The translations under genes and the position numbers were made by a program. 52,973 nt of DNA from Streptomyces sp. ADI95-17 (GTDB taxonomy: Bacteria > Actinomycetota > Actinomycetes > Streptomycetales > Streptomycetaceae), in NCBI RefSeq assembly GCF_003846175.1, contig NZ_ML123044.1:1202843-1255815 (forward strand). Direction: 5' to 3'. Below the pieces are notes generated by a model. That model saw only the letters and a list, made by a program, of their open reading frames with translations, did not search any database and was not told the origin of the DNA. Positions 18,302 to 27,237 of this stretch are shown here, piece after piece (the stretch's first letter is position 1; every line of letters begins with the position of its first letter).

Positions 18302-19552
18302 ATGGGGCAGGTGAACGCTCTCGCCCCGAACGACCCGCCCGCCGACGACCGGTCCGACGCCCCCGATCCCCTCGCCGCCTTCCTCGCCCTGCGCACCCCC
18401 GAGGGCGCCGCGCTGCTGGCCGAGCTGCGGTCGTACGACCCCTCCCGGGAACTCGCCACCGCCACCCGGCTGCGCCGCTCCCACCCGGCCCCGCTGGTCT
18501 CGGCGGCACTTGGTCAGGCGCGGCTGCGGCAGCGGGCGGTGGCGAAGTTCGGCGCCGAGGACGCGTACCGGATGTTCTTCACACCGAACGGCGTCGAGCA
18601 GGCGACCCGCACGTCGGTGGCGACCCATCGCGCGCGGCGGTTCGCGGCGGGCGGGGTGCGGAGCCTCGCCGACCTGTGCTGCGGGATCGGGGGCGACGCG
18701 ATCGCGCTCGCGCGGGCGGGCGTGTCCGTCCTCGCCGTCGACCGCGACCCGCTGACCGCCGAGGTGGCCCGCGCCAACGCCGCCGCGCTGGGCCTGGACG
18801 GTCTGATCGAGGTGCGGTGCGCCGATGTCGCCGACATCGACACCTCGCCGTACGACGCGGTCTTCGTCGACCCGGCCCGGCGCGGCGGCAGAGGCCGGAT
18901 CTTCGACCCCGAGGCGTACTCCCCGCCGCTCTCCTGGGCGACCGGTGCCGCGCTCGCGGCCCCCCGCGCGGCCCTGAAGATCGCCCCGGGCATCCCGCAC
19001 GAGGCGATCCCGGCGCAGGCGGAGGCCGAGTGGATCTCGGACGGCGGCGACGTGAAGGAGGCGGTGCTCTGGTTCGGCGAGGGCTTCGCGGCCGGTTCGT
19101 TCCGCGCCACCGTACTCCCGGCCGGGGCCGGTCTGTGGGCCGCGGCCCCGCTGCCCGCCCCGCCGGTCGGCCCGGTCGGCCGCTATCTGTACGAGCCGGA
19201 CGGCGCCGTCATCCGCGCCCATCTGGTCGCCGACCTCGTGGCCCGGTGCGACGGCCGGCTGATCGACGAGACGATCGCGTACATCACCGGCGACGAGCCG
19301 TACGAGTCCCCGTACACCTCCGGGTACGAGATCACCGACCAGCTGCCCTTCAACATGAAGAAGCTGAAGGCGCTGCTGCGCGAGCGGAAGGTGGGCGTGC
19401 TGACCGTCAAGAAGCGCGGCTCGGCGGTCGAACCGGAGGAGCTGCGCCGCAGGATGAAGCTCCAGGGGCCCAACTCCGCGACGGTCTTCCTGACCCGGGT
19501 GGCCGGCGCACCGACGATGCTGATCGGCCACCCGCTCGCCGGCCCGGCCTGA
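18302..19552 (+). CDS. Class I SAM methyltransferase with THUMP-like C-terminal domain
   Basis: About 416 residues. The methyltransferase core carries motif I SLADLCCGIGGDA (about residues 120-132), the acidic end of strand 2 (VLAVDRDP) and VFVDPARR at motif IV. The C-terminal 70 residues (ITDQLPFNMKKLKALL... LTVKKRGSAVEPEELRRR) match the THUMP-like domain of this actinobacterial family, which suggests an RNA substrate. Cytosolic. The frame extends upstream of 18302 through the divergent promoter region, so the ATG at 18302 or GTG at 18311 is the likely start; neither has a convincing ribosome-binding site. Confidence 0.85.
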   Translation: MGQVNALAPNDPPADDRSDAPDPLAAFLALRTPEGAALLAELRSYDPSRELATATRLRRSHPAPLVSAALGQARLRQRAVAKFGAEDAYRMFFTPNGVEQATRTSVATHRARRFAAGGVRSLADLCCGIGGDAIALARAGVSVLAVDRDPLTAEVARANAAALGLDGLIEVRCADVADIDTSPYDAVFVDPARRGGRGRIFDPEAYSPPLSWATGAALAAPRAALKIAPGIPHEAIPAQAEAEWISDGGDVKEAVLWFGEGFAAGSFRATVLPAGAGLWAAAPLPAPPVGPVGRYLYEPDGAVIRAHLVADLVARCDGRLIDETIAYITGDEPYESPYTSGYEITDQLPFNMKKLKALLRERKVGVLTVKKRGSAVEPEELRRRMKLQGPNSATVFLTRVAGAPTMLIGHPLAGPA

Positions 19553-19562
19553 CCGGCGGGCC

Positions 19563-19928
19563 TCAGGCGAGGTCGGTCAGGTCCGGGGCGTACACCTGCG
19601 AAAGCGGCTCAGGACCCACGTACTGCTGGCAGTTGCACTGCCCGGACTCGAAGCGGACCGGCTTCTTGGTCTCGTCCCAGGCCGTCGGCACCTCGACCCG
19701 CTCGTGGCACTTGCCCTGCTTGTCGTGCTTGGCGAGGTGGTGCGTGCAGCCGCAGACGGGCTCCGGCGGCTGGTTGGCCGATTCGAGGGCCAGCCGCTCC
19801 TGGCGGGCCGCCTCGATCAGTTCCAGCTTGCGGGTGTGCCGATTGCGCAGCGCCGTACGGGCGTTGTCGACGGCCCATCCGAAGCCGCCCGTCCAGAAGA
19901 TGATGAGCACCCACCAGTACCACTCCAT
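19563..19928 (-). CDS. Small membrane protein with Cys/His-rich tail
   Basis: 121 residues, function unknown. One membrane segment at about 3-20 (Trp-rich, WYWWVLIIFW) is followed by a charged helix (22-50, possible short coiled coil). A Cys/His cluster follows: C59, C61, H63, H64, H68, C74, H75, then C98 and C100. The spacing (CxCxHH, H, CH, CxC) suggests a structural zinc site in the cytoplasm. GGGGGAGG lies 6 bp before the ATG, so translation is well supported. Convergent with the methyltransferase gene, 10 bp apart. Confidence 0.75.
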   Translation of the reverse strand: MEWYWWVLIIFWTGGFGWAVDNARTALRNRHTRKLELIEAARQERLALESANQPPEPVCGCTHHLAKHDKQGKCHERVEVPTAWDETKKPVRFESGQCNCQQYVGPEPLSQVYAPDLTDLA

Positions 19929-19987
19929 GTCGGCCTCCCCCTGTTCCCCCTGTGTGACTCACCGGTCCCGTCAGGATAGGTCCGCGG

Positions 19988-20653
19988 TCAGCGGTGGGCA
20001 CCGCCCCCGACGGAGATCAGCGGCTCCGGGGCGGGCGCCCCGATCAGTACCCGCCGCACCCAGCGACGGTGGGCGAACGCCTTGACGACGCCGATCAGTC
20101 CGACGAGCCAGGCGACCAGCCCGAGCCCCATGGTCAGGGCGACCAGGCTGTAGGTGTCCCTTTCCGCGGTGGCGGCCGCCGGGACGACGAAGCAGGTGAC
20201 CAGCCCGACCGCGCACAGCACGGAGGACATCACCAGCCAGGCGGTGCCGGCGCCCGGCATCCGCAGCGCCGCGTCGCGTGCCGGATCGCGGTCCAGCCCG
20301 CCCCAGGCGTCGAGCAGTCGGCGGATCCTGAGGTCGCGGCGCAGGCCGACGACGACGAGGACGACCGCCGGCACCATGCAGCCGACGCCCATGACGGCGA
20401 TGATCACGCCGACCCCGACGCTGATGACGTCGTACGACTCCTCGAAGGTCATGAGCGCGGTGCCCACCAGGAGCCAGCCGAGCGCGCAGATCGAGCCCCA
20501 CAGCCACAGCATCGCCAGCCGTCCCGGCGCGACATGGGCCCTCACCAGCGCCCCGAGCACCGCGGCCCGGTCGGTGAGCATGGCTTCCCGGTCGGGCCAG
20601 GAACGTATTTCCACGGGCGGTGGTGGCGGCGGCAGTTGCGCTCGGCGAGACAT
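19988..20653 (-). CDS. Four-helix membrane protein of unknown function
   Basis: About 221 residues. A proline-rich N-terminus (LPPPPPPVEIRSWPDREAML) and a cytoplasmic helix precede four hydrophobic segments at roughly 46-68, 72-100, 140-165 and 175-200. A DLRIRRLLDAWGGLDRDPARDAA loop lies between the second and third. No known domain was recognised. The ATG at 20653 has GTAGGG 8 bp upstream; an in-frame ATG at 20659 overlaps that site and is less likely. Same strand as the flanking small genes. Confidence 0.75.
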   Translation of the reverse strand: MSRRAQLPPPPPPVEIRSWPDREAMLTDRAAVLGALVRAHVAPGRLAMLWLWGSICALGWLLVGTALMTFEESYDVISVGVGVIIAVMGVGCMVPAVVLVVVGLRRDLRIRRLLDAWGGLDRDPARDAALRMPGAGTAWLVMSSVLCAVGLVTCFVVPAAATAERDTYSLVALTMGLGLVAWLVGLIGVVKAFAHRRWVRRVLIGAPAPEPLISVGGGAHR

Positions 20654-20688
20654 GTGCATGACCCTACCGACCGCGCGCGGGGGCCGGT

Positions 20689-21153
20689 TCAGGCGTTGCG
20701 CAGTGCCTCGATGTCCAGCTTCCGCATGCCCATCATCGCCTTCATGGCCCGCTCCGCCTTGGCCGGGTCCGGGTCGGACAGCGCCTCCTCGAAGCCGTGG
20801 GGAACGAGCTGCCAGGACAGGCCGTACTTGTCCTTGAGCCAGCCGCACTGCCCCTCCTCGCCCTCGGCGGTGAACTCGGCCCACAGGGTGTCCAGCTCCT
20901 CCTGCGTGGCGCAGTCCACGGAGAGCGAGATCGCCTCGGTGAAGGGGAACTGCGGCCCGCCGTTGAGCGCGACGTACTCCTGTCCGGCCAGCCGGAACTG
21001 AACGGTCATCACCGATCCCGTCCGCCCCGGCGCGGCGTCGTTGTAGTACGTCGTCCGGAGCACCTGCGAGTCGCCGCCGAAGACGGACACGTAGTAGTTC
21101 GCGGCTTCCTCGGCCTGGGTGTCGAACCAGAGGAAGGTGGTGATCTTCTGCAT
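20689..21153 (-). CDS. VOC-family protein (PhnB/3-demethylubiquinone-methyltransferase-like fold)
   Basis: 154 residues. Opening ITTFLWFDTQAEEAANYYVSVFGG and central VQFRLAGQEYVALNGG... FPFTEAISL are typical of PhnB-like VOC proteins, ending with MMGMRKLDIEALRNA. These small cytosolic proteins are paired beta-alpha-beta-beta-beta folds, and their substrates are mostly unknown. AGGAG lies 6 bp before the ATG. It follows the ECF42-type sigma gene by 62 bp on the same strand. VOC and DGPF proteins are common companions of such sigma factors, so a shared regulon is plausible. Confidence 0.9.
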   Translation of the reverse strand: MQKITTFLWFDTQAEEAANYYVSVFGGDSQVLRTTYYNDAAPGRTGSVMTVQFRLAGQEYVALNGGPQFPFTEAISLSVDCATQEELDTLWAEFTAEGEEGQCGWLKDKYGLSWQLVPHGFEEALSDPDPAKAERAMKAMMGMRKLDIEALRNA

Positions 21154-21215
21154 GGTCTGCTCCTGTCGGGTGGTGCGGGAGGCCGTGGAGGGTAGACCCG
21201 TGCGGTGGCCGGAAC

Positions 21216-22487
21216 TCATCGGCCGTCGCGGGCCGGATGCTCCGCGCGGTCCAGGAGCATCGCCCGTTCCCGTTCGTTGCGGGTCAGCCCGGCCGCCCGC
21301 AGGAACTCCGCCCGGGCCTCGTCCGTACGCCCCGACCTGGCCAGCAGGTCCCCGCGCACGCTGGGCAGCAGGTGGTAGTCCCTGAGCGCCGGTTCGCCGG
21401 CCAGGGCGTCGACCAGGGCGAGGCCGGCGGCCGGGCCGCGCGCCATCGAGACGGCCACGGCCCGGTTCAGCTCGACCACCGGGGACGGCGCGATCGCGGC
21501 GAGGCGGTCGTAGAGGGCGGCGATGGTGGTCCAGTCGGTGTCCTGGTACGTCGCGGCGCGCGCGTGACAGGCGGCGATCGCGGCCTGCACGGTGTACGGG
21601 CCGAGCCCGGCCCCCTCCTCGGTCGCCGCCACGGCCCGCTCCAGGGCCGCGACCCCGCGCCGGATCAGCAGGCGGTCCCAGCGGGCCCGGTTCTGGTCGG
21701 CGAGCAGCACCGGCGCACCGTCCGGCCCGGTCCTGGCGACGGTGCGCGAGGCCTGGAGCTCCAGCAGCGCCGCCAGGCCGTGGACCTCGGGCTCCCGCTC
21801 CATCAGCCCGGCCAGCACCCGGGCCAGCCGCAGCGCGTCCTCGCAGAGCGCCGGGCGCAGCCAGTCGTCACCCGCGGTGGCCGCGTAGCCCTCGTTGAAG
21901 ATCAGGTAGATGACTTCGAGCACGGAGCCGAGGCGGGCGGCGCGCTCCGGCCCGGAGGGCACCTCGAAGGGGATGCCCTCGCGGCCCAGGGTCCGTTTCG
22001 CCCGGACGATGCGCTGGGCGACGGTCGGCTCCGGGGCCAGGAAGGCGCGGGCGATCTCCTCGGTGGTGAGGCCGCCGAGCAGCCGCAGGGTGAGGGCGAT
22101 CCGGGCCTCGGTGGAGATCACCGGGTGGCAGGCGGTGAAGATCAGCCGGAGCAGATCGTCGTCGATGGCGTCCGGCTCGGCGGGCTCGGGCGGCGGCACG
22201 TCCGCCAGGGACCGCCCCACCTCGGCGAGCTTGCGCGCGTACGTCTCCCTGCGGCGTACGAGGTCGATCGCGCGGTGTCCGGCGGTGGCCATGAGCCAGG
22301 CGCCCGGCCGGTCCGGGACACCTGACTCCGGCCACTGTTCCAGTGCGGCCACCAGGGCGTCCTGCGCGAGTTCCTCGGCGATGCCGACGTCCCGCACGAT
22401 GCGGGTGACACCTGCGATGATCCGCGCCGACTCGATCCTGAAGACCGCTTCGACCGCCGCTGCCGGGCTTGCTGCCGTCATGATCAC
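21216..22487 (-). CDS. ECF42-type RNA polymerase sigma factor with C-terminal extension
   Basis: 423 residues, about twice a standard ECF sigma. Region 2 (about 15-85: AEELAQDALVAALEQWP, PGAWLMATAGHRAIDLVRRR), region 4 (about 120-180: LTLRLLGGLTTEEIARAFL and EPTVAQRIVRAK) and a helical TPR-like extension (about 190-423: NEGYAATAG, VHGLAALLELQASR, AAIAACHARA, VVELNRAVAVSM). This architecture plus the adjacent DGPF/YCII gene defines the ECF42 group, which works without a classical anti-sigma; the extension is thought to control it. The start GTG 22487 (or ATG 22481) lacks a strong ribosome-binding site. A matching promoter precedes the partner gene. Confidence 0.93.
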   Translation of the reverse strand: MIMTAASPAAAVEAVFRIESARIIAGVTRIVRDVGIAEELAQDALVAALEQWPESGVPDRPGAWLMATAGHRAIDLVRRRETYARKLAEVGRSLADVPPPEPAEPDAIDDDLLRLIFTACHPVISTEARIALTLRLLGGLTTEEIARAFLAPEPTVAQRIVRAKRTLGREGIPFEVPSGPERAARLGSVLEVIYLIFNEGYAATAGDDWLRPALCEDALRLARVLAGLMEREPEVHGLAALLELQASRTVARTGPDGAPVLLADQNRARWDRLLIRRGVAALERAVAATEEGAGLGPYTVQAAIAACHARAATYQDTDWTTIAALYDRLAAIAPSPVVELNRAVAVSMARGPAAGLALVDALAGEPALRDYHLLPSVRGDLLARSGRTDEARAEFLRAAGLTRNERERAMLLDRAEHPARDGR

Positions 22488-22527
22488 TCATCACAGCAGC
22501 CGTGCCGGGTGGCGGCAAGCGCGCCGG

Positions 22528-22893
22528 TCAGGCGCCCATGGTGGCCTCGTCGATCTGGCGGACCTCGGAGGTCACGGTCCAGTTCTCCGGGTGGGTCCGC
22601 AGGAAGCGCCGGGTCCATTCCAGGGCCTCCTCCATGTCCTTGGCCTGGAGGATGGCGTAGCCGCCGACGACCTCCTTGGTCTCGGTGAAGGGCCCGTCGG
22701 TCTGGCTGAGCTTTCCGCCGGACCAGGTGACCCTGGACCCCTGGGAGGTCGGGGTGAGCCCGGCCGTCTCCAGCATGACGCCGGCCTTGGTGATCTCCTC
22801 GAACAGGGCACCCATACGGGCCTCGAACCCGGGGTCCGGCTCGTCGTAGGGGTTCTGCTCGTCGATGCGGATCAGCGACATGAAGCGCGGCAT
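22528..22893 (-). CDS. DGPF/YCII-domain protein, ECF42 partner
   Basis: 121 residues. The diagnostic DGPF tetrapeptide is at residues 66-69 (SQTDGPFTETKE), in the usual context MLETAGLTP... VVGGYAILQAKDMEEALEW. These YCII-like ferredoxin-fold proteins are the conserved neighbours and targets of ECF42 sigma factors; their biochemical role is not established. GAGGAG lies 6-7 bp before the ATG. The sigma gene follows after 40 bp, so the two are probably cotranscribed from the TGTCGA promoter at 22945-22971. Confidence 0.93.
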   Translation of the reverse strand: MPRFMSLIRIDEQNPYDEPDPGFEARMGALFEEITKAGVMLETAGLTPTSQGSRVTWSGGKLSQTDGPFTETKEVVGGYAILQAKDMEEALEWTRRFLRTHPENWTVTSEVRQIDEATMGA

Positions 22894-22934
22894 GGTGACT
22901 CCTCGGTCGGGAGGGCGGGGGCTCTCCCCGTCTC

Positions 22935-24479
22935 TCACCCTTGCGTCGAACGGGCCCGGTCCGGATCGACAGGTTCCTGGAAATTCTTCTGAGGATTCTC
23001 CGGACCGGCCACCGGACCAGCCATCGGAGCGGCATCCGGGGCGGCCTTCGCGGCTGCCCCGGGGGTGGCCTCCGCAGCCGCCCCGGCGCCCCGCGCCGAG
23101 GTCTTCGGGAGCAGCAGCAGGGCCGCGCACGCCGCGACCACGAGCAGTGCGGCACAGGCCCAGAACGCCGCCGAGTACCCGGCCGCCAGATCGGCCGGGC
23201 GGTGTCCGTCGCCGGTGACCCGGGCGGCGACGGTGACCAGCATCGCCAGCCCCAGCGAGCCGCCCACCTGGCGGGCGCTGTTCAGCAGCCCGGAGGCCAT
23301 GCCCGTCTCGTCGGGCGCCACATCGGTCGTGGCCGCCGTGCCGAGCGGTACGAAGCACATCCCGACGCCGACACTGCAGACCAGTGACGGGCCGAGGATC
23401 GAGTACAGGAAGCTGCCGTCGGCCTGGGCGGTCGCGGCGAATCCGGCGAGGCCGAGCGCGGCCAGGACGCCGCCGAGCGCCAGCAGCCGTCCGGTGCCGA
23501 ACGCCGCGACCGTACGGGTGGCGATGACCGAGCCGGCCACCACGCCCGCCGTGAACGGCAGGAAGGAGACACCGGCGGCGGTCGGCCCGTAGCCGAGCAC
23601 CTGCTGCATGTAGAGCGAGACGAAGTAGAACGAGGCGAACTGCCCGGAGCTGAGCAGCAGGCAGAAGAGATTCGCGGCCAGGACCGGCCGCCCCTTCAGC
23701 AGCCCGGGGCGGAGCAGCGGAGCACTGGTGCGCAGTTCGACGGCGACGAAGGCGATCAGCAGCAGCACGGCCGCGCCGAGGGTGCCGAGCGTCCGGGAAG
23801 ATCCCCAGGCGTCGGTCGAGGTGCGGACCAGCCCGAGGACCAGCAGCGTCATACCGGCGGTGGCCAGCAGCGCTCCCGCCACGTCGAGCCGGGCGCCGGT
23901 CCGGCCCCGGTCGCCCGGCAGTCCGGCGCGCACGGCGCCCACCAGCGCGAAGGCCACGATCGGCACGTTCACCAGCATCACCGCGCGCCAGCCCGCCGCG
24001 TCGGTGAGCACCCCGCCCGCGAGCACGCCGACCGCGCCGCCCGCCGCGCCCGCCATGCCCCACAGCCCAAGGGCCCGGGAGCGGGCCGGCCCGGCCGGGA
24101 AGGCCAGGGCGATCAGCGCGAAGGCGACCGGTGCGAGCGCCGCGGCGCCGGCCCCCTGCACCGCCCGCGCGGCGATCAGCATGCTGGGCGAACCGGCGAA
24201 CCCGCCGACCAGGCTCGCCACGCCGAAGAGCACCAGGCCCACCATCAGGACCCGGCGGCTGCCGAGCAGATCGGCGAGCCGCCCGCCGAGCATCAGCAGC
24301 CCGCCGAAGGCCAGTGCGTAGGCGTTCACCACCCAGAGCAGCCCCTGGGGCGTGAAGCCCAGATCGCTGCGCATGTCCGGCAGCGCGACGTTCACCACCG
24401 ACATGTCCAACGCCACCATGAACTGCACGGCGAGAGCCACCACCAGCAGCCAACGCGTGTCCCGTGACTGTTCGTCCAC
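22935..24479 (-). CDS. MFS drug efflux transporter, DHA2-like 14-helix type
   Basis: 514 residues with about 14 membrane helices. Motifs are LDMSVVNVALP in helix 1, GGRLADLLGSRRVL (motif A) and ARAVQGAGAAALAP (motif C-like). The cytoplasmic C-terminus is Ala/Pro-rich. It should export a hydrophobic compound by proton antiport. The GTG at 24479 is preceded by GGAAGGG at 6 bp; an ATG at 24527 is in frame but lies in the operator region. It is divergent from a TetR regulator, the standard arrangement for repressor-controlled pumps. Its 3' end contains the candidate ECF42 promoter for the next gene. Confidence 0.93.
   Translation of the reverse strand: MDEQSRDTRWLLVVALAVQFMVALDMSVVNVALPDMRSDLGFTPQGLLWVVNAYALAFGGLLMLGGRLADLLGSRRVLMVGLVLFGVASLVGGFAGSPSMLIAARAVQGAGAAALAPVAFALIALAFPAGPARSRALGLWGMAGAAGGAVGVLAGGVLTDAAGWRAVMLVNVPIVAFALVGAVRAGLPGDRGRTGARLDVAGALLATAGMTLLVLGLVRTSTDAWGSSRTLGTLGAAVLLLIAFVAVELRTSAPLLRPGLLKGRPVLAANLFCLLLSSGQFASFYFVSLYMQQVLGYGPTAAGVSFLPFTAGVVAGSVIATRTVAAFGTGRLLALGGVLAALGLAGFAATAQADGSFLYSILGPSLVCSVGVGMCFVPLGTAATTDVAPDETGMASGLLNSARQVGGSLGLAMLVTVAARVTGDGHRPADLAAGYSAAFWACAALLVVAACAALLLLPKTSARGAGAAAEATPGAAAKAAPDAAPMAGPVAGPENPQKNFQEPVDPDRARSTQG
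22945..22971 (-). promoter_or_regulatory. Candidate ECF42 promoter
   Basis: On the minus strand TGTCGA (plus 22966-22971) and CGAC (plus 22945-22948) are 17 bp apart. As I recall, ECF42 promoters carry TGTCGA at -35 and CG(A/T)C at -10. The element is 52-78 bp before the DGPF gene start and lies within the last codons of the MFS gene. Confidence 0.7.
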
Positions 24480-24512
24480 GACTTTCCCTTCCTCCGCGGT
24501 CACCCGATCGCG

Positions 24513-24536
24513 AATTATTGTACGCATATAGAAATT
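24513..24536. promoter_or_regulatory. Candidate TetR operator
   Basis: A 24-bp AT-rich imperfect palindrome (AATT...AATT ends; 8 of 12 half-positions complementary) lies in the MFS/TetR divergent gap, 34 bp from the MFS start. Length and imperfection fit a TetR-family dimer site. Confidence 0.4.
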
Positions 24537-24615
24537 AGCGGCGGGAGGGCCGGGGAAGGCGCGGGGAGGCGGCCCCGGAAGGCACGGGGACGGCGGCGGG
24601 GGAGACAATGCCCAG

Positions 24616-25326
24616 GTGTCAGGTACAGAGAAGAAGCAGGCGCCGGCTGCGAACCGGGCTCCTGCGAAACGATCCGTGGGGCGGCCGCGCAGGCTCGACC
24701 CGGACGCGATGGTCGCCATCGCGCGCCGCATCATCGAGGAAGAGGGTGTGGACGCCCTGAGCATGCGGCGGGTGGCGAAGGAGCTCGGCTCCACGCCGAT
24801 GGCGCTCTACCACTACGTGCAGGACAAGGACGAGCTGCTGATGCTCACCCTGTCGGGCACCGCCGCCGCCTTCCCCCGTCCCGAACTGCCCGAGGACCCG
24901 CGCGAGCGGCTGCTGGCCGTGGCCGTGCACATGCACGGCATCCTGGAGCGGATCCCGTGGGTGCTGGACATCCTGGCGCTGGGCGAGCTGACTGACAAGA
25001 ACGCGCTGTGGATGGTCGAGGAGATCATCGACTCGGCGCTCGCCTGCGGCCTCTCCCCCGCCCAGGCGGTACGCGCGTACCGGACGATCTGGAGTTACGT
25101 CTACGGCGACCTGATATTCCGCCGGGCCGCCGAACGCCGCGCGCAGACCCCGCCGAGCAGACGCTTCTTCCCCGAGATGGTGACCGACCAGGACACGGCG
25201 GCGCTGCCCCGGCTCGCCGCGATCAAGGACGACTGGCGCGCGTACGCCGCCGACTACGACGTGGCGGACGAACTCGACGCGATCATCCGGGGCCTGCTGG
25301 GCCGGGGGTCCGCCGCCGGCCGGTGA
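24616..25326 (+). CDS. TetR-family transcriptional repressor
   Basis: 236 residues. The N-terminal helix-turn-helix at about 27-75 contains DPDAMVAIARRIIEEEGVDA and STPMALYHYVQDKDEL (TetR YxYxxxKxxL element). The C-terminal ligand domain belongs to the TetR_C class seen with MFS pumps. A basic, Ala/Pro N-terminal extension (KRSVGRPRR) precedes the DNA-binding domain. GTG 24616 with GGGGGAG about 11 bp upstream is the likely start. Divergent from the pump gene, so it probably represses it until an inducer binds. Confidence 0.93.
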   Translation: MSGTEKKQAPAANRAPAKRSVGRPRRLDPDAMVAIARRIIEEEGVDALSMRRVAKELGSTPMALYHYVQDKDELLMLTLSGTAAAFPRPELPEDPRERLLAVAVHMHGILERIPWVLDILALGELTDKNALWMVEEIIDSALACGLSPAQAVRAYRTIWSYVYGDLIFRRAAERRAQTPPSRRFFPEMVTDQDTAALPRLAAIKDDWRAYAADYDVADELDAIIRGLLGRGSAAGR

Positions 25327-25331
25327 ACCGG

Positions 25332-25619
25332 TCAGCCCCCGGCGGGTCCGGTGTCCCCCAGCGACTCGAAGCGCCAGCGGTGCACCGGACGGGTGATCAG
25401 CCCGGCGTCCGGCTCGGGGAGTTCGGGCAGCTCATCGCCGTAGGCGCCCTCCCACCAGGTGATGACCAGGACCCGGTCCTGCGGGGCGCGCAGCAGCTCG
25501 CGGCGGAGCGGCTCGCGGGCCAGCTCCGCCGAACGGGCCCGCGCCCACTCCAGGAGTTCGGCGCCCCGGCCGTCGGTGGCCCGGGCCTCCCACATCAGCG
25601 CGACGGTCGTACCGCTCAT
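25332..25619 (-). CDS. Small ABM-like hypothetical protein
   Basis: 95 residues. The pattern [22 protein letters not shown]... [14 protein letters not shown] resembles a monooxygenase-like (ABM) ferredoxin fold, but identity is uncertain. Its ATG overlaps the tsaD stop (ATGA), so it is translated as the last gene of the tsaB-rimI-tsaD operon. No catalytic residue can be assigned. It ends 5 bp from the convergent TetR gene. Confidence 0.75.
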   Translation of the reverse strand: MSGTTVALMWEARATDGRGAELLEWARARSAELAREPLRRELLRAPQDRVLVITWWEGAYGDELPELPEPDAGLITRPVHRWRFESLGDTGPAGG

Positions 25620-26722
25620 GAGTAGAGGTTGTCCTTGCTGATCTCGTGCACGTGGTCGTGATCGTGGGTGTACGGGTGGGCGCCCGGTACGTGGGTGTCG
25701 GTGACCGGCAGCGAGGAGTCCGCGGACAGCTCCAGGTCGGAGGCCGGCCGGTTGCGGGCGACCATCTCCGCGCCCAGCGCCGCGACCATCGCGCCGTTGT
25801 CGGTGCACAGCCCGGGGCGCGGCACCCGCAGCCGGATGCCGGCCCGCTCGCACCGCTCCTCGGCCAGCGCCCGCAGCCGCGAGTTGGCCGCGACCCCGCC
25901 GCCGATCATCAGGTGGTCGACGCCCTCGTCCTTGCAGGCCCGGACGGCCTTGCGGGTGAGCACGTCGACCACGGCCTCCTGGAAGGACGCCGCCACGTCC
26001 CGTACCGGCACCTCCTCGCCCGCCGCGCGCTTGGCCTCGATCCAGCGGGCCACCGAGGTCTTCAGGCCGGAGAAGGAGAAGTCGTAGGCGGGGTCGCGCG
26101 AACCGGTGAGCCCGCGCGGGAACGCGATCGCGGCCGGGTCGCCCTCCTTCGCCAGCCGGTCGATGACCGGGCCGCCGGGGAAGCCCAGGTTCAGCACCCG
26201 GGCGATCTTGTCGAAGGCCTCGCCGGCCGCGTCGTCGATGGTCGCGCCCAGCGGCCGTACGTCGTTGGTGATGTCCGGCGCGAGCAGCAGCGAGGAGTGG
26301 CCGCCGCTGACCAGCAGCGCCATCGTCGGCTCGGGCAGCGGGCCGTGCTCCAGCTGGTCCACGCAGATGTGCGAGGCGAGGTGGTTCACCCCGTAGAGCG
26401 GCTTGTTCAGCGCGTACGCGTACGCCTTCGCCGCCGACACACCGACCAGCAGCGCGCCCGCGAGGCCGGGGCCCGCGGTGACGGAGATGCCGTCGAGGTC
26501 GCGGGCGCTGATCCCGGCCTCCTTCAGGGCACGCTCGATGGTGGGGACCATCGCCTCCAGATGGGCGCGGGAGGCGATCTCCGGGACGACGCCGCCGAAG
26601 CGGGCGTGGGTGTCGACGCTGGAGGCGACGGCGTCGGCGAGCAGGGTGGTGCCCCGGACGATGCCGACGCCGGTCTCGTCGCAGGAGGTCTCGATGCCGA
26701 GTACGAGCGGTTCGTCAGCCAT
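25616..26722 (-). CDS. tsaD: tRNA N6-adenosine threonylcarbamoyltransferase TsaD
   Basis: 368 residues. Transfers the threonylcarbamoyl group to A37 of ANN-decoding tRNAs together with TsaB and TsaE. The ASKHA-fold signature [11 protein letters not shown] opens the protein; metal-binding His residues lie in [11 protein letters not shown] (about 115-125); [11 protein letters not shown] and [10 protein letters not shown] follow. The C-terminus ends in a His/Asp-rich tail ([12 protein letters not shown]) beyond the usual fold. The start overlaps the rimI stop by one base. Part of a tsaB-rimI-tsaD operon. Confidence 0.97.
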   Translation of the reverse strand: MADEPLVLGIETSCDETGVGIVRGTTLLADAVASSVDTHARFGGVVPEIASRAHLEAMVPTIERALKEAGISARDLDGISVTAGPGLAGALLVGVSAAKAYAYALNKPLYGVNHLASHICVDQLEHGPLPEPTMALLVSGGHSSLLLAPDITNDVRPLGATIDDAAGEAFDKIARVLNLGFPGGPVIDRLAKEGDPAAIAFPRGLTGSRDPAYDFSFSGLKTSVARWIEAKRAAGEEVPVRDVAASFQEAVVDVLTRKAVRACKDEGVDHLMIGGGVAANSRLRALAEERCERAGIRLRVPRPGLCTDNGAMVAALGAEMVARNRPASDLELSADSSLPVTDTHVPGAHPYTHDHDHVHEISKDNLYS

Positions 26723-27237
26723 CAGTCAGTCTCTGTTCCCTGTACGTGCTCTCGCACGTGTTCCTGTGCGTGGAGGCGCATGACGAGTGCGTCGATGTTG
26801 CCCGGCTGGTAGTAGCCGCGCCGGAAGCCGATCGGTTCGAAGCCGAAGCGTTCGTACAGCTTCTGGGCCCGGGTGTTGTCGACGCGGACTTCGAGGAGCA
26901 CCTCGGCGCACTCGAAGGCCGTGGCGTGCTTCAGCAGATCGGTCAGGAGCACCGAGCCGAGACCGCCGCCCCAGTGGTCGCGGGTGACCCCGATCGTCTG
27001 TACGTCGGCGAGGTCGCCGGCCGCGGCGAGCCCCGCGTAGCCGACGATCCGGCCGGTGACGGGGTCCTCGGCGACGACATAGCGGCGGGTGGCCCGGGGG
27101 CCGCGGGAGTGCGCCAGCTCGGACCAGAACATGCCGGCCGACCAGGCGTCGTCCGGGAACAGCTCGTGTTCGAGCTCCAGCACCGGATCGATGTCCCACC
27201 AGCGCATCTCGCGCAGAACGGCAGTCGTGCTCGTCAC
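26722..27237 (-). CDS. rimI: Ribosomal protein S18-alanine N-acetyltransferase RimI
   Basis: 171 residues, GNAT fold. Acetyl-CoA-binding motif A is [19 protein letters not shown]; the C-terminal part ([23 protein letters not shown]) is the RimI signature. It acetylates the N-terminal alanine of S18, and in actinobacteria may act on other proteins. The GTG at 27237 overlaps the tsaB stop (GTGA). The reading frame stays open upstream into tsaB but without supporting homology. Tightly packed between tsaB and tsaD. Confidence 0.94.
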   Translation of the reverse strand: MTSTTAVLREMRWWDIDPVLELEHELFPDDAWSAGMFWSELAHSRGPRATRRYVVAEDPVTGRIVGYAGLAAAGDLADVQTIGVTRDHWGGGLGSVLLTDLLKHATAFECAEVLLEVRVDNTRAQKLYERFGFEPIGFRRGYYQPGNIDALVMRLHAQEHVREHVQGTETD

